64,000 bases of DNA. Origin: Pomphorhynchus laevis (taxonomy: Eukaryota > Acanthocephala > Palaeacanthocephala > Echinorhynchida > Pomphorhynchidae). The stretch spans positions 62,001 through 126,000 of the forward strand of contig WNNJ02002649.1 in the NCBI GenBank assembly GCA_012934845.2. The letters are read 5' to 3'. Positions 1 through 13,600 of this stretch are shown one piece after another (the stretch's first letter is position 1; every line of letters begins with the position of its first letter). The notes under the pieces were generated by a model. It ran no database searches. It saw only the letters and a program-made list of their open reading frames with translations, and was not told the DNA's origin. The position numbers were made by a program, and so were the translations under genes.

Positions 1-35
1 GTGTTTGTAACGTTTTTCATTGAAGTTTGTTTCAA

Positions 36-110
36 ATGGCAACTATATATGGCAACTATAATGGCAACTATAATGGCAACTATAATGGCAACTATAAATG
101 GCAACTTTAG
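36..110. repeat. Short tandem repeat, unit about 12-14 bp
   Basis: Six or so copies of the unit atggcaactata with small length differences. No gene is visible around it. Confidence 0.9.
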
Positions 111-719
111 TAATTTTTTGTAGTTTCCTGACGATGATAGAAGTAATATCGGACATTAACGTTTTGTTGTATTAAATAAAAATACTTTTCTTCGTTCCAT
201 AAAGATTTTATTTATATAAGAGAAAGGAGAAAATGGAAATTTTCAAAAATAAATTATTTAATAACAAATTTCTCAATAAATTTGATAAATGGCTCTTATT
301 TTTATATTGATGATATAAGCGAAGAAGCAAAATTTATTTACGGGCACATCGAAATTTAAGCTTTACATTGTGACTGTAATCATTTTGTCGTATTATTACT
401 AATAGTTTTGTATGGATTTGTTCATGATATCATAAATGTATCTTTTGTGATAGCATTGTGCTCGATAAGTGAAGTTCAATGCTACTACTTATTTGATTTT
501 GATGAGTTTGAGTTATTATTTAAATTTGTGATTTCAGGAATTTTATAAATTTTTCTTGACTCTTCTAAATTTAAATGTATCGAAATATTAAATTCGTTTG
601 GGTAAACAGAGTGTGTGAGAAAATTGTTTTTGTTTTAATATTTGTCAAATTTTTAATTTCAACATGCTATCGTCTTCATGACAATCAAAGCACATGATTA
701 GTTTGTGATTTGTGATTAC

Positions 720-889
720 TTTATGATTAGTTTGGCAGCCACGAAATAATCGACAAAAAGCGGTACAAGTACCGCTTTGTCATCGCTTTGACTCATCAGT
801 GCCGAGTGCCCCCAATGGAGGATTACCGGCAGACGGCAGACTAGTTACCGTTTTGTCGATTCTTTCGTGGCTGCCAAACTGATCATAAA
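720..889. mobile_element. Foldback MITE-like element with ~38-bp inverted ends
   Basis: The left end, around tttggcagccacgaaa and tcgacaaaa, is repeated inverted at 851-889 with a few mismatches. The 170-bp element has a core less AT-rich than its surroundings and an inner palindrome gcggtacaagtaccgc. It has no coding capacity. It is probably a non-autonomous DNA transposon; no family is recognised. Confidence 0.7.
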
Positions 890-1573
890 CTATTTCCCAC
901 GAAATCCTCTCTGAGTTTCTAAAATACTAATATTTATTTTGTTTTTCTGTATTTTTGACCTGAAGATAATAAAAAGTGCGTTTAGATCATGTGGCTATTG
1001 AAACTGTGACGATATAATTACTAAAAACCAATTTTCACAGTACATTTTATCAAATATTACCAAGATTGAAAAATTTTATATTTACAACGTAACTATCTTA
1101 TTAATATAGAAATATCAAGTTGTTATATTTTTATTTTGTTGCTGCTCTGTTGCGTTTTAATTTCGGTTTTAGTAAAATACCCTTTGTAGCAATGCATTTT
1201 AATAAGGCACATTTAAAACTGTTTTTCATCGAGTGTTTTTCTTGTCCAAAGGAGAAATATATCAAAGTTGCCATTGAAAATTTTACAATGTCGTAATTAT
1301 AAAACAACTTTATTTCACCATACCAATTCAAACAAAAATTCATATCGATGAGTGAACAATCAATTTACAACAAAAAAACAAACATTTGTTTAATACAAAG
1401 CGTTAGATGTTGTTTGTCTTTAATTGAGTTTAAAATTAAGGCTTATCTTTAATTGAGTTAATATATGGTACACGGGTATTTTCACCATAACTATATTATA
1501 TATAGTATTTTTAAATGTTTTTTTTTCAAACATTGCTGGTGATTATTTTTTGTAATTTTAATATTGTTCCTAG
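890..1573. other. AT-rich DNA before the first traced COPA exon
   Basis: I see no exon for the start of COPA here, nor any promoter motif I would defend. Probably the 3' part of COPA intron 1. Confidence 0.5.
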
Positions 1574-1687
1574 GATTATCATTTCATCCAACAAGACCAT
1601 GGATACTGGTATCTTTACATACCGGTAACATTCAACTATGGGATTACAGAATACCAACAATGCTTGATCGTTTCGAAAATCATGAAG
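1574..1687 (+). CDS. COPA: COPA exon (residues ~14-51), first WD40 blade
   Basis: Reads [12 protein letters not shown] then IQLWDY, the first WD40 repeat. Acceptor is cctag before 1574; donor gaag|gtattt. Phase enters 1/2 and leaves 1, completed by GT of the next exon to give HEGPVRG. No upstream exon encoding the initiating methionine was found. Confidence 0.95.
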
Positions 1688-4600
1688 GTATTTACTTAAT
1701 TACAATGTTTTTATTTCTTCTAATTATTCGTAAATATCATTTAATTGTTTGAGTTGTACTTGATAGAAATGAAAAAATGGTTACAAGATGATATGAATGA
1801 AATTTATAAATGAAGCCGAGAGCAGCAAACGTTTCACTTAAATTTATCAATAATCATGAAATGATTTTGAATAGATGTTTAAAATACTGCTGTTACGTAA
1901 TTTTGTTTTATTAGAATGGTATTATTTTTATTTTTATTTAATTAAAGAATATAATTTTATTTGAATAAATTTTTACATAAAAACAACACATTTAGTTAAG
2001 TGTGGTTTTTATTTTATAATTGTTAATATAAAATATATGTTAACAATTATATTATTGAAACTTTTAAAAGCAATGACTATCAACGATTAAACCCATTTTT
2101 TATTTATAATTATTCTCGCTAATTTCTTTACCGTTTTAATTTTAAAAGTTGATACATCTTATTACCAATAATAATATTGTAAACTGTTTTTGCCCAAACC
2201 TATTAGCCTGTTGCGTATGGAATAATCTGTCATCCGTAGATCCCTGCATAATATTATTGCAATATCGTAATATATTTTTTACAATGTTTTAGCAACTAAA
2301 AATATGAAAATTGTAAGATATTGCGGGAACCTAAAATCGAGATAGACATGTTTACACCATCAAATTTGTGTCCTCTCACAATAGAGTATTATGTTTCTAT
2401 ACCCTATGGTATAGAGGAGCTAAACTGATAAAAGCGTATGTGAGCTATTTCAACTTATGCATATTTCAAAATGATTTACATTACTGATATCTTATTTAGT
2501 AAAAAACTAATAATATCCATTTTCAACCGCTGTCTGTTTCAGAGTAAAAACGTATATTTCAATAATCATGGAAGTTACGTTTAAACATTGGAAAGTAAAA
2601 CATTTTTAATGCAGCCTATTTTTTGCTGTTTCGTTGTCGCTGCATAAATGTTTTTGAAACTATAGTTAACATATCCGTAGTAAAACATTAAGGAAATTAA
2701 AATGTTAGTTATATTCTTTGTTAAACCAATGCAAAGCTTAGTCCATAATATCTGAAGCATTTTCATCCTAAACCGCTTTACTTCATATGAAATAATTAAT
2801 TAATAATTAAGTTATAAAATTACTTAATTTATAATAAAATTTATTAATTATATTATAATTTATTACTTACTATCGGGAGATATATAATAGATTTGATTTC
2901 ATATTTGAATAAAAATACATCGAAAGTTATTTACTAAAAGTATTTTATTTTATTTACTAATTCAAATGTTTTCTCTCTTTTTATCTTTTGTATTTGAAAC
3001 TATACCTTAAATTCATTATTTGTAAATAGATAGACCTACATATTTTTCATAAAAGTTGCAGTTTATGTTGAATGATTTAATTCAATGCTTTTAGAATTTT
3101 CTAAAAGATTTGATTTACATTAGTCATATCAATTTAATATCAGGGTATATATATATGAAATATATGTTTCGATACATTGACGATATACATGTATTTAACT
3201 CTAATAATGTTTATTCAATAAGCGAACAAATTTATTCAGGTAGCCTCATTCTTAATAAAGCCAATATTAATGATAAAGAAAGTATATATCTTGATATGAG
3301 CATTAAATTAACATCAATTAAAACTACTTTTAATTTATATCGTAAAGATGGCATATTTAAATTTACAATAAACATATTTTTGCATGAGCATTCATGCATA
3401 CCATATAATATAAAATATAATACATTAAATAATGAAATTTTGCTATAATATATAATGATATTGGCTTTCTTCAAAATCATTTAAATAATTTAATAGATAC
3501 ATTTATTAAACTATGTTATTATAAAGATAAAATCAAATAGTAAATCGTCAAATATGTAAATCAACAAAATATTATAAAAAATTAATTTGAACCCTGAAGT
3601 AAAAATTGTGTGGATTATAAATAATATACTTTGTATTAGAATAAGATAGTGATAATCAAATTTCACCAGAAGAAATACTTTATTAGCATGTATTTGACAC
3701 CGCTTCTGTGTTGGATCAAGGAATAGGGACTGAAACCTGATAGCATTGCAGTTCCTTCTGATTACCTCTAATTCTTATTCTTACACATCACCTGTTGTTT
3801 ATTAGTCAATTCGTAAAAATTGACTTTTATTTTAAATTTTAACTTTATAAATTATATTAAACCTTATAACAATTATTTATTATTTATAATTATTTATTAT
3901 TTAATTATTTAATTTTTTAGAATTAGTTATTTTTGCCATGTTAAAACATAGTTTTAAACAATCTAGATTTTCTTTTATAAAAGTTAACGCTCACTTTAAA
4001 ATTTGACTCTCATTTGTCAACCTTATATAAACTATATAAAATATTATGTAACAATTATAAATTATTTATTATTATTTAATTATTTAATTTTTTATTATTT
4101 GCATTATTTTTCATTATTTATAATTTTTAAATATATTCTAAAATACGTGGACTCAGCTGATCTGCTAAATGAACAAGTTTATTTCCATGTTAACTAGCAA
4201 CTAATAAAATATCAATTAATTCAACTACAACCAAAATGCGTTTTTTAAATTCTGTTAATTACTGGGAATTTTCAAAAGAGGATCAACTTTTAATATTAGA
4301 GTATAAACCATGGAACTGATTATAGTAACGTTGTTGTTCAAATTGTTTTTATTTGTTGCAAAGGTCCAGTTCGTGGTATTGATTTTCACTGTCAGCAACC
4401 GCTGTTTGTTAGTGGAGGTGATGATTACAAAATTAAGGTACTTGAAATTTTTAAAAAATTCTTTTCATGTGTTATCGCGTGTTTATTATTCTTAAAGGTA
4501 TGGAATCATAAATTGAGGAAATGTTTGTTTACCTTACTTGGACATTTGGATTATATTCGAACTACTTATTTTCATCATGAATATCCGTGGATTTTAAGCG

Positions 4601-7600
4601 CATCAGATGATCAAACAATAAGACTTTGGAATTGGCAATCGAGACACTGTATTTCGTAAGCAACCGTTTTTTGATATTGATCGCATTTGATTGTGCATTA
4701 ATCCGGTTTTAAGCATAAGCATTAGTGAATTTTAATTGTCTGAAATATATAGTTTCGTTTTGATGCCTTATAATCATTTTGCATTTTAATCTAAAGTCAA
4801 ATGTAGCAACAACAATAATAATAAAATCACACGTCGATCTAATAGTTTTTAATAATTCTTTCGAGGAAAATAATACGATTATTGGAATGATCGTATTTGT
4901 GTGTATTTTGCTTCATTTAGTAACTATTTTATGGCAATGTAAGTTAACAATTTGATAAAAAGTTGATTCACATTTTAATAATTGATTATTCTGAATGATT
5001 TATCTTTAATGCACTTGTAAATTAAATAATCATTTTATCATGTACGTAGCGGTGCGATCATGTCTGCGGTGCGACCAAAAATAAAAAAATAATCTACGAA
5101 TTTTTTGAAGTAAAATAAAAAGCTACTTTTTTTATTATTTTGTAGTTAGGAACAACCAATTTAACACCATTGGTTATTATTTTTATCCTGTTGTTTGGAA
5201 TACTTTTAGTAACTATAGAATACACGGTATAGGATAAATTTAGTTTCATTTTTTGTATTCCCGTTATTATCAAAATCCTGTTCTACAGTTATTTTGTTTC
5301 CAACTTCAAAGCTATATTCAGAATTCTGAATCCAAATCGGTTTTTGGCAGTCCATATGAGTTGTTGTTTATGCTGGAGTAATTTAAAGAAACATTCCAAC
5401 TTCCACACATTCCATTACTTTTTCGTCATGTCCACCATCCTTTATACATGTTTAACTACATCAGTAACATATAAAGGTCAACCTAGTAACATCGTAAACG
5501 GCGACTTATTAGTAGCAGAATGTCTCGCACAATTGTAATCATAAGTTATGGTTTCCAGAAGGTCTATTCATCTTTTCTCTCCTTGTGTGTTGCCTTTGCT
5601 GGATATATGTTTTGGAATATACCTAGTCTTGGTTTGATTAAGCCTTTTAATTTAACTTTGTGTTTGTTGTTGACAAGGTCTACCTTGCCAATATGTCACA
5701 GTAAAACGCGAACTTATAGATTCAAAATTTGAATTGACAAATTCTTTTCCATTGTCGCTTTGAATCGTTAATATAGGTCCGAGAAAACGAAAAGTTCATT
5801 CAAATTTTTTAACAACGTCTTCGGATGTTTTAGACTTTAAGGGATATGTAAACGCGTATTTTGAGAATACATATGTCTCCGATTATGTCCCACAACATCC
5901 TCGTTTACTTTATAGCCTCTCAGATCAACCAGGTCTATCATCAATCTCTCCCAAGGTATTTTTGCAAGTATATTTAAAATTTTTCTTTAGTCTCTAAGGT
6001 TTGTGCTGCTATGCATTCAGCACATTCAGAACATACCTTTCGTATTATACTCATATTTATTGAAAATACAATTTCTTACACAGGCCTTCACGACAATTCA
6101 TCTGTAATGTCTTTTCTGTGTGGAATTACCTTCCTATGAAACCCATTAGCAGAATGTAGATATAAATTACCATCAATTAAAATATAATCTTTTGATATCT
6201 TAGTTAGTCTGTATTTCAGACTTTTTCCATAACTTCCTAAGATATAGTTTCTTTCAGTATACTTATTATATAATCATATTCCTTAACAGTTTTAATAGAC
6301 GTACCATTGATATAGGGATGGATAAAAAATATCAAAATAAAAAACCATTACAAAAGTATATAATGCTACAATGAATATTCCACACATTTATTTTTGCAAT
6401 TTATGTTTTACGGGTTAAACGTATATTTATAACCATATGTTTGATTCCTGTCGATGTCATATTCTGGTCACTCAACAGTCATGGTCATCTCCCTCCCCGC
6501 ACGCGACATTTATAACTGCTAAATACTTGAAACTGCACAGCAATCGTTTGTGTTGAAGCCATGCTTGTTGTACACGGCGGATAAAATACAGGAAACAAAT
6601 ATATTGTAATTGTAATACATGATAAACAAATAAGCCTCGAATTACTTATTGTGGGATTACTTATTCTGTTTAGTTTGCTAATGCAAATAATACAGATAAA
6701 ATCATTCATTGGCTTTTCGAAATTTAAATTAAAATGCATCATTTGAAAATTATTAAATAAACGTTTTTATTACTTAATGTTGTTATTTTTTACTGGTGGT
6801 TTCCATTTAAATGATAAAATATATTATGCCAATACTAAACATGTGAAGATTTGGAGGTTTTGCAACTACATGTATATTGCTATTGAATAAATGTAACAAA
6901 TCAAATCATTCATTTTGTGGTCATAGGGTGTATTCGAGATTTTTGTAATTACTTTTATATTCTTATTTACATTGCTGGATTCTACAAAACAGTCGCCGAT
7001 TGTGATCATCTTTACACTCATAATTATACGCCGCGACAATGTTTCTTCATTTATTTTACCAAAAGAAATGTTTCTCCATTTCTTTTACGAAAAACAGGTT
7101 TATTTTTAACAAAAGTTTAGCTTCTATTTCGATTAATTCAGAATTATTACGAAAAATATTATGACGATAATTACCACGATAAATATATTTTTCGTAAAAA
7201 TATGTTTATTTGTAACAAACGTTTAGCTTCTATTTCGATTATTTCAGAATTATTCCTGGTCACAATTACTATGTCATGTCAGCTCGATTTCACCCTACCG
7301 AAGATTTAATCATATCTGCTTCACTTGATCAGACTGTTCGGATCTGGGATTTTTCGGGTATGCTCACTATTATAATATCAATCTTTTTTTTGTGTAAACC
7401 GTTTGCTAGTTTGTCAATAGAATTGTTGTCATTAATATTAAGCTTTGAATATTACGAATTATGAATATCGCTATAAATATAAGCAATATGTGATGAACAA
7501 AGCTCACAGAGAAGCTTTGGGTAACTATATTTGGTTGATGTGACATACATCGAAATATTTGCAAATACTTAAGTTGGTAATTCCACTTGGACTATGACGA

Positions 7601-10600
7601 TGCCAAATATAAGGATTTCGTTTTTATAAATCGTATTTAGCTGTTCTCGCATTGAATCATTTTTTGCGCTGGTAGATTCTATTCAGTTTTGTTTTATCGA
7701 CTAAATATTATTTATCGGCCGGCATCAAAAAACACATTATTGATCGTACTGTCAATGCGCAAATTATTTAATCTGCTATCTTGTAGATAAGTAAATTGCT
7801 GGTTGAATTATTGACCGTACTTTACGTATCGTTGATATCTTCGGTTAGTATTCTAATTGAAGCAATCCAATGGCAAATCGGCAGGCCCCATCACATTTAT
7901 TTCTAATTTAATGAACCGTATTATTGTTTTGATAAGAATTGCTCACCCAAGAAATGAGTTTTTACATTTATCTAAATGTTGTGTCATAAAAATTCGTATT
8001 TGAGGTTGTGGGATATCATCAACAAATATAAAGGTATGTTAGATTTATATATCTAGTATGTTAGATATATATAGTATGTTATAGGGATATATCTAGTATG
8101 TTATATATATAGTATGTTATAGTGATATAAACAAATTCACGACTATTTTTTAGCAACATTTGGTATTTATTTATAAACAAATTTACTAAAAATATTGTGT
8201 TCGCATTTCATGTTTGTAATCAGTTTTAACAATTTATGTACACACTGCTATTTTTATATCAGTACTATTTAACATATAACTGTATAGTACTATTTAACAT
8301 ATAAGTATTTATAATCAAGCGTTCGAAACAACTTAATTTTTAGGCTTGAGAAAAAAGAATGTGTACTCCTCACCGGAAATGATTCAGACTCAGCTTCAAC
8401 GGGCTTCAGGCACACCGGATTTGTTTGGTCATGCTGATACAATAGTCAAGTTTGTATTAGAGGGTCATGAAAGAGGTGTGAATTGGGCCGTATTCCATCC
8501 GTCAATGTCTCTGGCCGCATCGTCTGGCGATGATAGACAAATAAAGCTCTGGCGCATGAATGGTTTCTAATGTTTTTCTACGTCAATTTCATCGTCATAC
8601 ATATAACAATAATGTTTAGAAAGCCGTGTTTGGGAACTGGATACATGTAGGGGTCATCACAATAACGTCACTTGTGTTTTATTCCATCCTACCAGAGATA
8701 TTATGCTTAGCACGTCTGAAGATAAAACCTTGAAAATTTGGGATCTTTCAAAGAGGTACATATTGTTTTGTTTTAATTTTGATTGTTTGAAGTGCCCTTA
8801 GTATTTATAAACATTTTCAATATTGGGAGATCATAATGCCCCAGATACATCTGATTATGTCCAGATTGTTCAATCCCTGTGTATTTTATTTATTTTGAAA
8901 TTTCATGGTTTTAATTAATATGCTGCATTTATTCATTTTACATTTTCCGTATAGATTATTCAAAACTGCAATTCATACATTGCAAATAATTAAAAATATC
9001 AAATTGCAAATAATTTTATTCTATTTAAGTTGATTGATACATTATAAATTATTGTTATTATTTGTTTAGTTTCTTCGTTAAAATTGCATCACTGGTCTCA
9101 AAATTAAAATACGTTTTTCTAAATTGATATATTTCTTGTCCTAACAAAGAAATACTTGCTGCTGTTTAATACAGTTCATTTCATGGAATGTGCACTTGAC
9201 TTAATTACATCCCTCTCTGTATAATTTTTGGCATCAAAAGTTTCTCATTTGTATTGGTTACTCAAATAGTTTAGGAGTTTCAAAAACTCCTTTATATTGA
9301 ATCAGATTAGGTAACTGATTCGACCTATATGAGTTTAAAAATGATAAAAGGCTATTCAGACCTGTATCATCTAAGTCTACAAGTTTCAAAATGATTAATA
9401 TTGTTGATGTGATACCGTATGTTTTAAATGTATTTTCTCAAGGTTTTTAGCTCTTTATTACGTCTCGTCACAATTGTCCGTTGTATTGGTCATGTTCATT
9501 GATAAAATAAATATTAATCTTTTTTGTTTTGAGGATTAATGTTGACACAATATACAGTAAAAGAATGTTTATAAAGTCATTATATTGCAGAATAATGTGA
9601 TATATTGAAAATACGAAAGAAGGCTTTATCAGACAATGATATCAAAAGCAATTTATCATTTGACATCATTCACACTATTTAAGGATGTTGATAGTATGAA
9701 TAAATGATAATTCTTTCATTTGGCTAATACATTAAATTCTTCTTCAATATAGTCCTCTTTATTCCGGAAAATATGTCACTATATTAAGATACTAATATAC
9801 TGTATATTACATTTAATAACTATATGATTTAATAACTATATTAAAATTCTTTGATCATACAAATATAAACATATTTAGGATTAACACTTAAGTTGTCCCA
9901 TGATAGGATTATTGCTCAAATTTCCCCTTTACACAAGTTTCGGCAAAAATAAGATTATCATTATTTGTTCAAGTTAACTATTTACTATATCGCTTTTTTA
10001 AACTGATACTTTTTCAAACATATCATCTCTACTTATCTTGTATATGGTCATTTTTATTATTTGTTTTGCATCAATAGTTCAATTATGAAAATTAATGGAT
10101 GTCTGACAAACTTTTTCTGTTTAATCTCATTGTTAGTACTTGAAATATGAAATTTGTGTTACTTTTAATTACCGAAAAGAAAATTAGAAGAATTTGACAA
10201 ATGTGCTCTGTTTAATGTTTTTATTTTTATTTAATATATGATATTTGTGATCAAAGTTAAAAATTGTTACTATTGTTGCATCAATAATTGTACTATTGTT
10301 GCATCAATAGTTCAGTTATGAAAACTAATGGATGTCTGACAAACTTTCTCTGTTTAATCTCATTGTTATTACTTGAAATTAAAAAAAAATAATTTTTTAA
10401 ATTACTAACCATGCATCAACAGCAGACACTCAGTATGGGACCAAATTTTGTACCAAGTAATAAACCTAACGTTATGGACATACGATATGACAGTGAAATT
10501 TTAGCGTCTAATTTACCACTCGAATATTTTTGTGATATAGCATCACTTGATCTCTTGGCTCGCAACACTAGTTATAAATGTAAACCGAACCTTAGTAACG

Positions 10601-13600
10601 AACAAATGAATGCCCTCAAAACACTTAAAAGCGGCTATGAATTAACAATTTGTCGGTCTGATAAAGGTAAAGTTTTGATCGCTCTTGACATTGAAGACTA
10701 CATAAACTATGGGGAAAAGCTATTAAGCAGCGATAAATTTGAGAAAATAACTAACGATCCGACAACAAAAAACGAATCAGCATTTAACAAACTATTACTA
10801 CGATTAAAATCTTAAGGCAACTGAAGCCACAAACAAGACGCTTAAATCAGATAACTCTTCGCTTGGATTCCTGTATCTTTTACCGAAGATAGACAAACCG
10901 GAGTTGAAATGAGACTAGTAATCGCATCATATAAATGTTTTAACCACAAGCTGGCGAAATACATTAATAAACTCATTTTACAGAATAAACCAGTGAGTCA
11001 TTCCTTTATAAAAAACAAACAAGAGTTTGCAAGCAAAGTAAGAACTCTTAACCCAACCGGATGCTGGTTTGCTACAGCTGACGTAGTCTCGTTATTTACA
11101 AATATTCCATTACAAGAGGCTATTAATTTAGCAGCACAATTACTTAGGGAGAAGTGTAATGAGCCGAAACTGCAACGTAAAGATTGGGTTTATTTGATAG
11201 AATGGTGTACATGCAGAAATAATGTACCCAAAAATAATAGGTCTAGAGGAAATACTTAACAAACATGACAAGGCTTTTCAGTGGAGAGTTAATTGTGAAG
11301 ACATGGAAAATGTAATAAATTTCCTATGATGTTAAAGTGTTAAGATGTAATAACATCATCTTAACTGACGTTTTTAGAAAACCGGATATCCCACATACGC
11401 TTACTCCTTGGACCACATATATCCCGGAAGGATACAAAATTTCAACGGCCAGATCTTTGTTCAGAAGAGCCCTGACGGTATGCAGTAACAGAGAATACCG
11501 ACACAGAGAGTATAGGAAAATAAATCGCATATTAAGGGAATGTTAATATCCAGAATGGGCGATAAAATGGACTTTTACAATTGCGATAAGGGCAAGCCAG
11601 TTGCCTAGAACGTCGACCGCACAGCTAGATATGAAACACGTTTAATCAACGTTCATCAATAATACTTAAAAGAGACGATTGTCGAAGTTAACTTCAAAGT
11701 TTAAGAACAGTATAAAAGTGTACTACAAAACTGGTGCGAGACTTAGTGGCATTTTCAAAAGGAAACCCGTTGCAGCATCACAATGTGTAATTTATACCAT
11801 TCCGTGTTAAGATTGGGAGAAGACCTATGTTGGACAAACTAAACAAGGTTTAAAACAGAGAACGTATCAACATAAGTACAACCTGAAGAAAAGTGATACA
11901 TCTTCAGCAATATTCAATCATGTTATTGAGACCGGCCATAACATTGATTTCGAAAGAACAGATATTCTACATAAAGAAAAACAGTTAGGACGTAGGCTCG
12001 TTTTGGAATCATTGTACATTTCTATCTTTCCTACAATGGAAGGGAATAAATCTAACTGGTCCTTATAATTCCTTCCACAAGACGTACAAAAAGATGTAAA
12101 CTATAAACTTGCTAAACATCGTGACAAGGTTGCCAAAATGAAATCAGCTATTGCCGATGGGGCTATAACTTAGTTACATTATTTTTAATTGAATTTTCTT
12201 TTGTGTAATATTTTCTTCTATTTTTAGATTAAAAAATCACTGCTAAGTACAGTCGAATACTGTACAGTCGTGAATAAATACGTTTTAGCATTATCCATAA
12301 ATACGCTGATGCTGATGATGTCTACTAATGGACAATTAATTCTCAATTAATTTTTGAGATTTATTTCCTTAAACTATGTTTCTTTCATTTAAATTTCTTT
12401 ATTAGCCTTATTTACATTTACGTAATTCATTTCTACTTTATTTCCCGTAAATTTATTTTTCATCTTTTGCATAGTAAAGCCTCTTGCATTAATTTTAACA
12501 TTTGTGAATTTCTAGTGCCTAAATACAAAGAATGTAAACGTTTATTCATGAATTTGTTTTTTTTCGGACTCATTAGACGAGATTGAATTTTACTTTAAAA
12601 TTTAAAGTTTTAATATTTACCTTCATATTAGATTCTTTGATTTTGTAAACAGTTATAATTATATTTAAAAACTTCAATGTTATAAAATCCTTTATGCTTT
12701 TTAATTTTTGTCGATTGCACATAACAATTAATAATTACGATAAACTTTATTTTTTATAAATGTAGCATTTTCGTGAAAATGCTACACTCAATAAAACATT
12801 TTTGGAAATTTTCCAATAAATATTTTTTAAGATTCGTAAAACAACAATAATTATAATTTGTATAAACAGTTGATTGACGCTAAAATAATTATTTTTATCT
12901 AATCTTATATTTCTTATTTATCACAAGAAACATTAACTAATCATTGTTCAGTGATGTTGATTAACTTGAATCCCCATTGTTTCGTTTAGAATATGTATAC
13001 ATACAGTCCGTCAAGAAAACAGTCGATTTTGGATTTTAGCAAACCATCCCAACCTTAATATTTTTGCTGCAGGTAATCAATTGTACAGCTTTGCAAACTG
13101 ATTTTTTTGCTTGATTGTGTTTATATAAAATTTTATATATTTACGTTATAAATTTGATATATTTTTATATTAAATTTCAATATTACTATTTGTATTTTAT
13201 AGTAAAATTGATGATTGTTCAAAAAAGAAACATTTATTATTATGAAAATAATAACATTCTTATGCACAAAAATTCGGTATATTGTATATTAGTGCTATTT
13301 AGTAATTTCTAATCTTTCGTCTATGTTGTCCTAGCCGTTTGGTAAGGTTTGCAACTCACTATACTTGAGTGAGATCAAGCAGAGCAATCACGACATAGTG
13401 AACATTATATTTTTCGATTGTTTGCACAAATGCATTTTTCATACGGTTTCGAACACGAAACGGACTGTAACTTTGCAATCTCTTTTAACATAAAGTTTGC
13501 TGCAGTACCGATTTCTACACTTATTTAAAAAATTTATGGAATACAATACCCTCTTTCCATCTACCTTCACTTATGGGACAATGGAGGTAGTGGGGAATAG

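Noticed and set aside
781..860. Hammerhead ribozyme on the minus strand in the 720-889 element (CTGATGAGTC ... GAC, hairpin)
   Set aside because: The GAAA core strand is missing (reads CAAA) and no complementary stem I flanks the core.
12300..12345. Hammerhead at the 3' end of Penelope element 1 (CTGATGATGTC ... GGACA)
   Set aside because: Stem II can form, but the following bases are not GAAA and no stem III or stem I is found; at best a decayed relic.
13325..13405. tRNA gene or tRNA-derived SINE (cctagccgtttggtaaggtttgcaa)
   Set aside because: A-box-like only; no acceptable B box or cloverleaf, and no poly-A or repeated tail.
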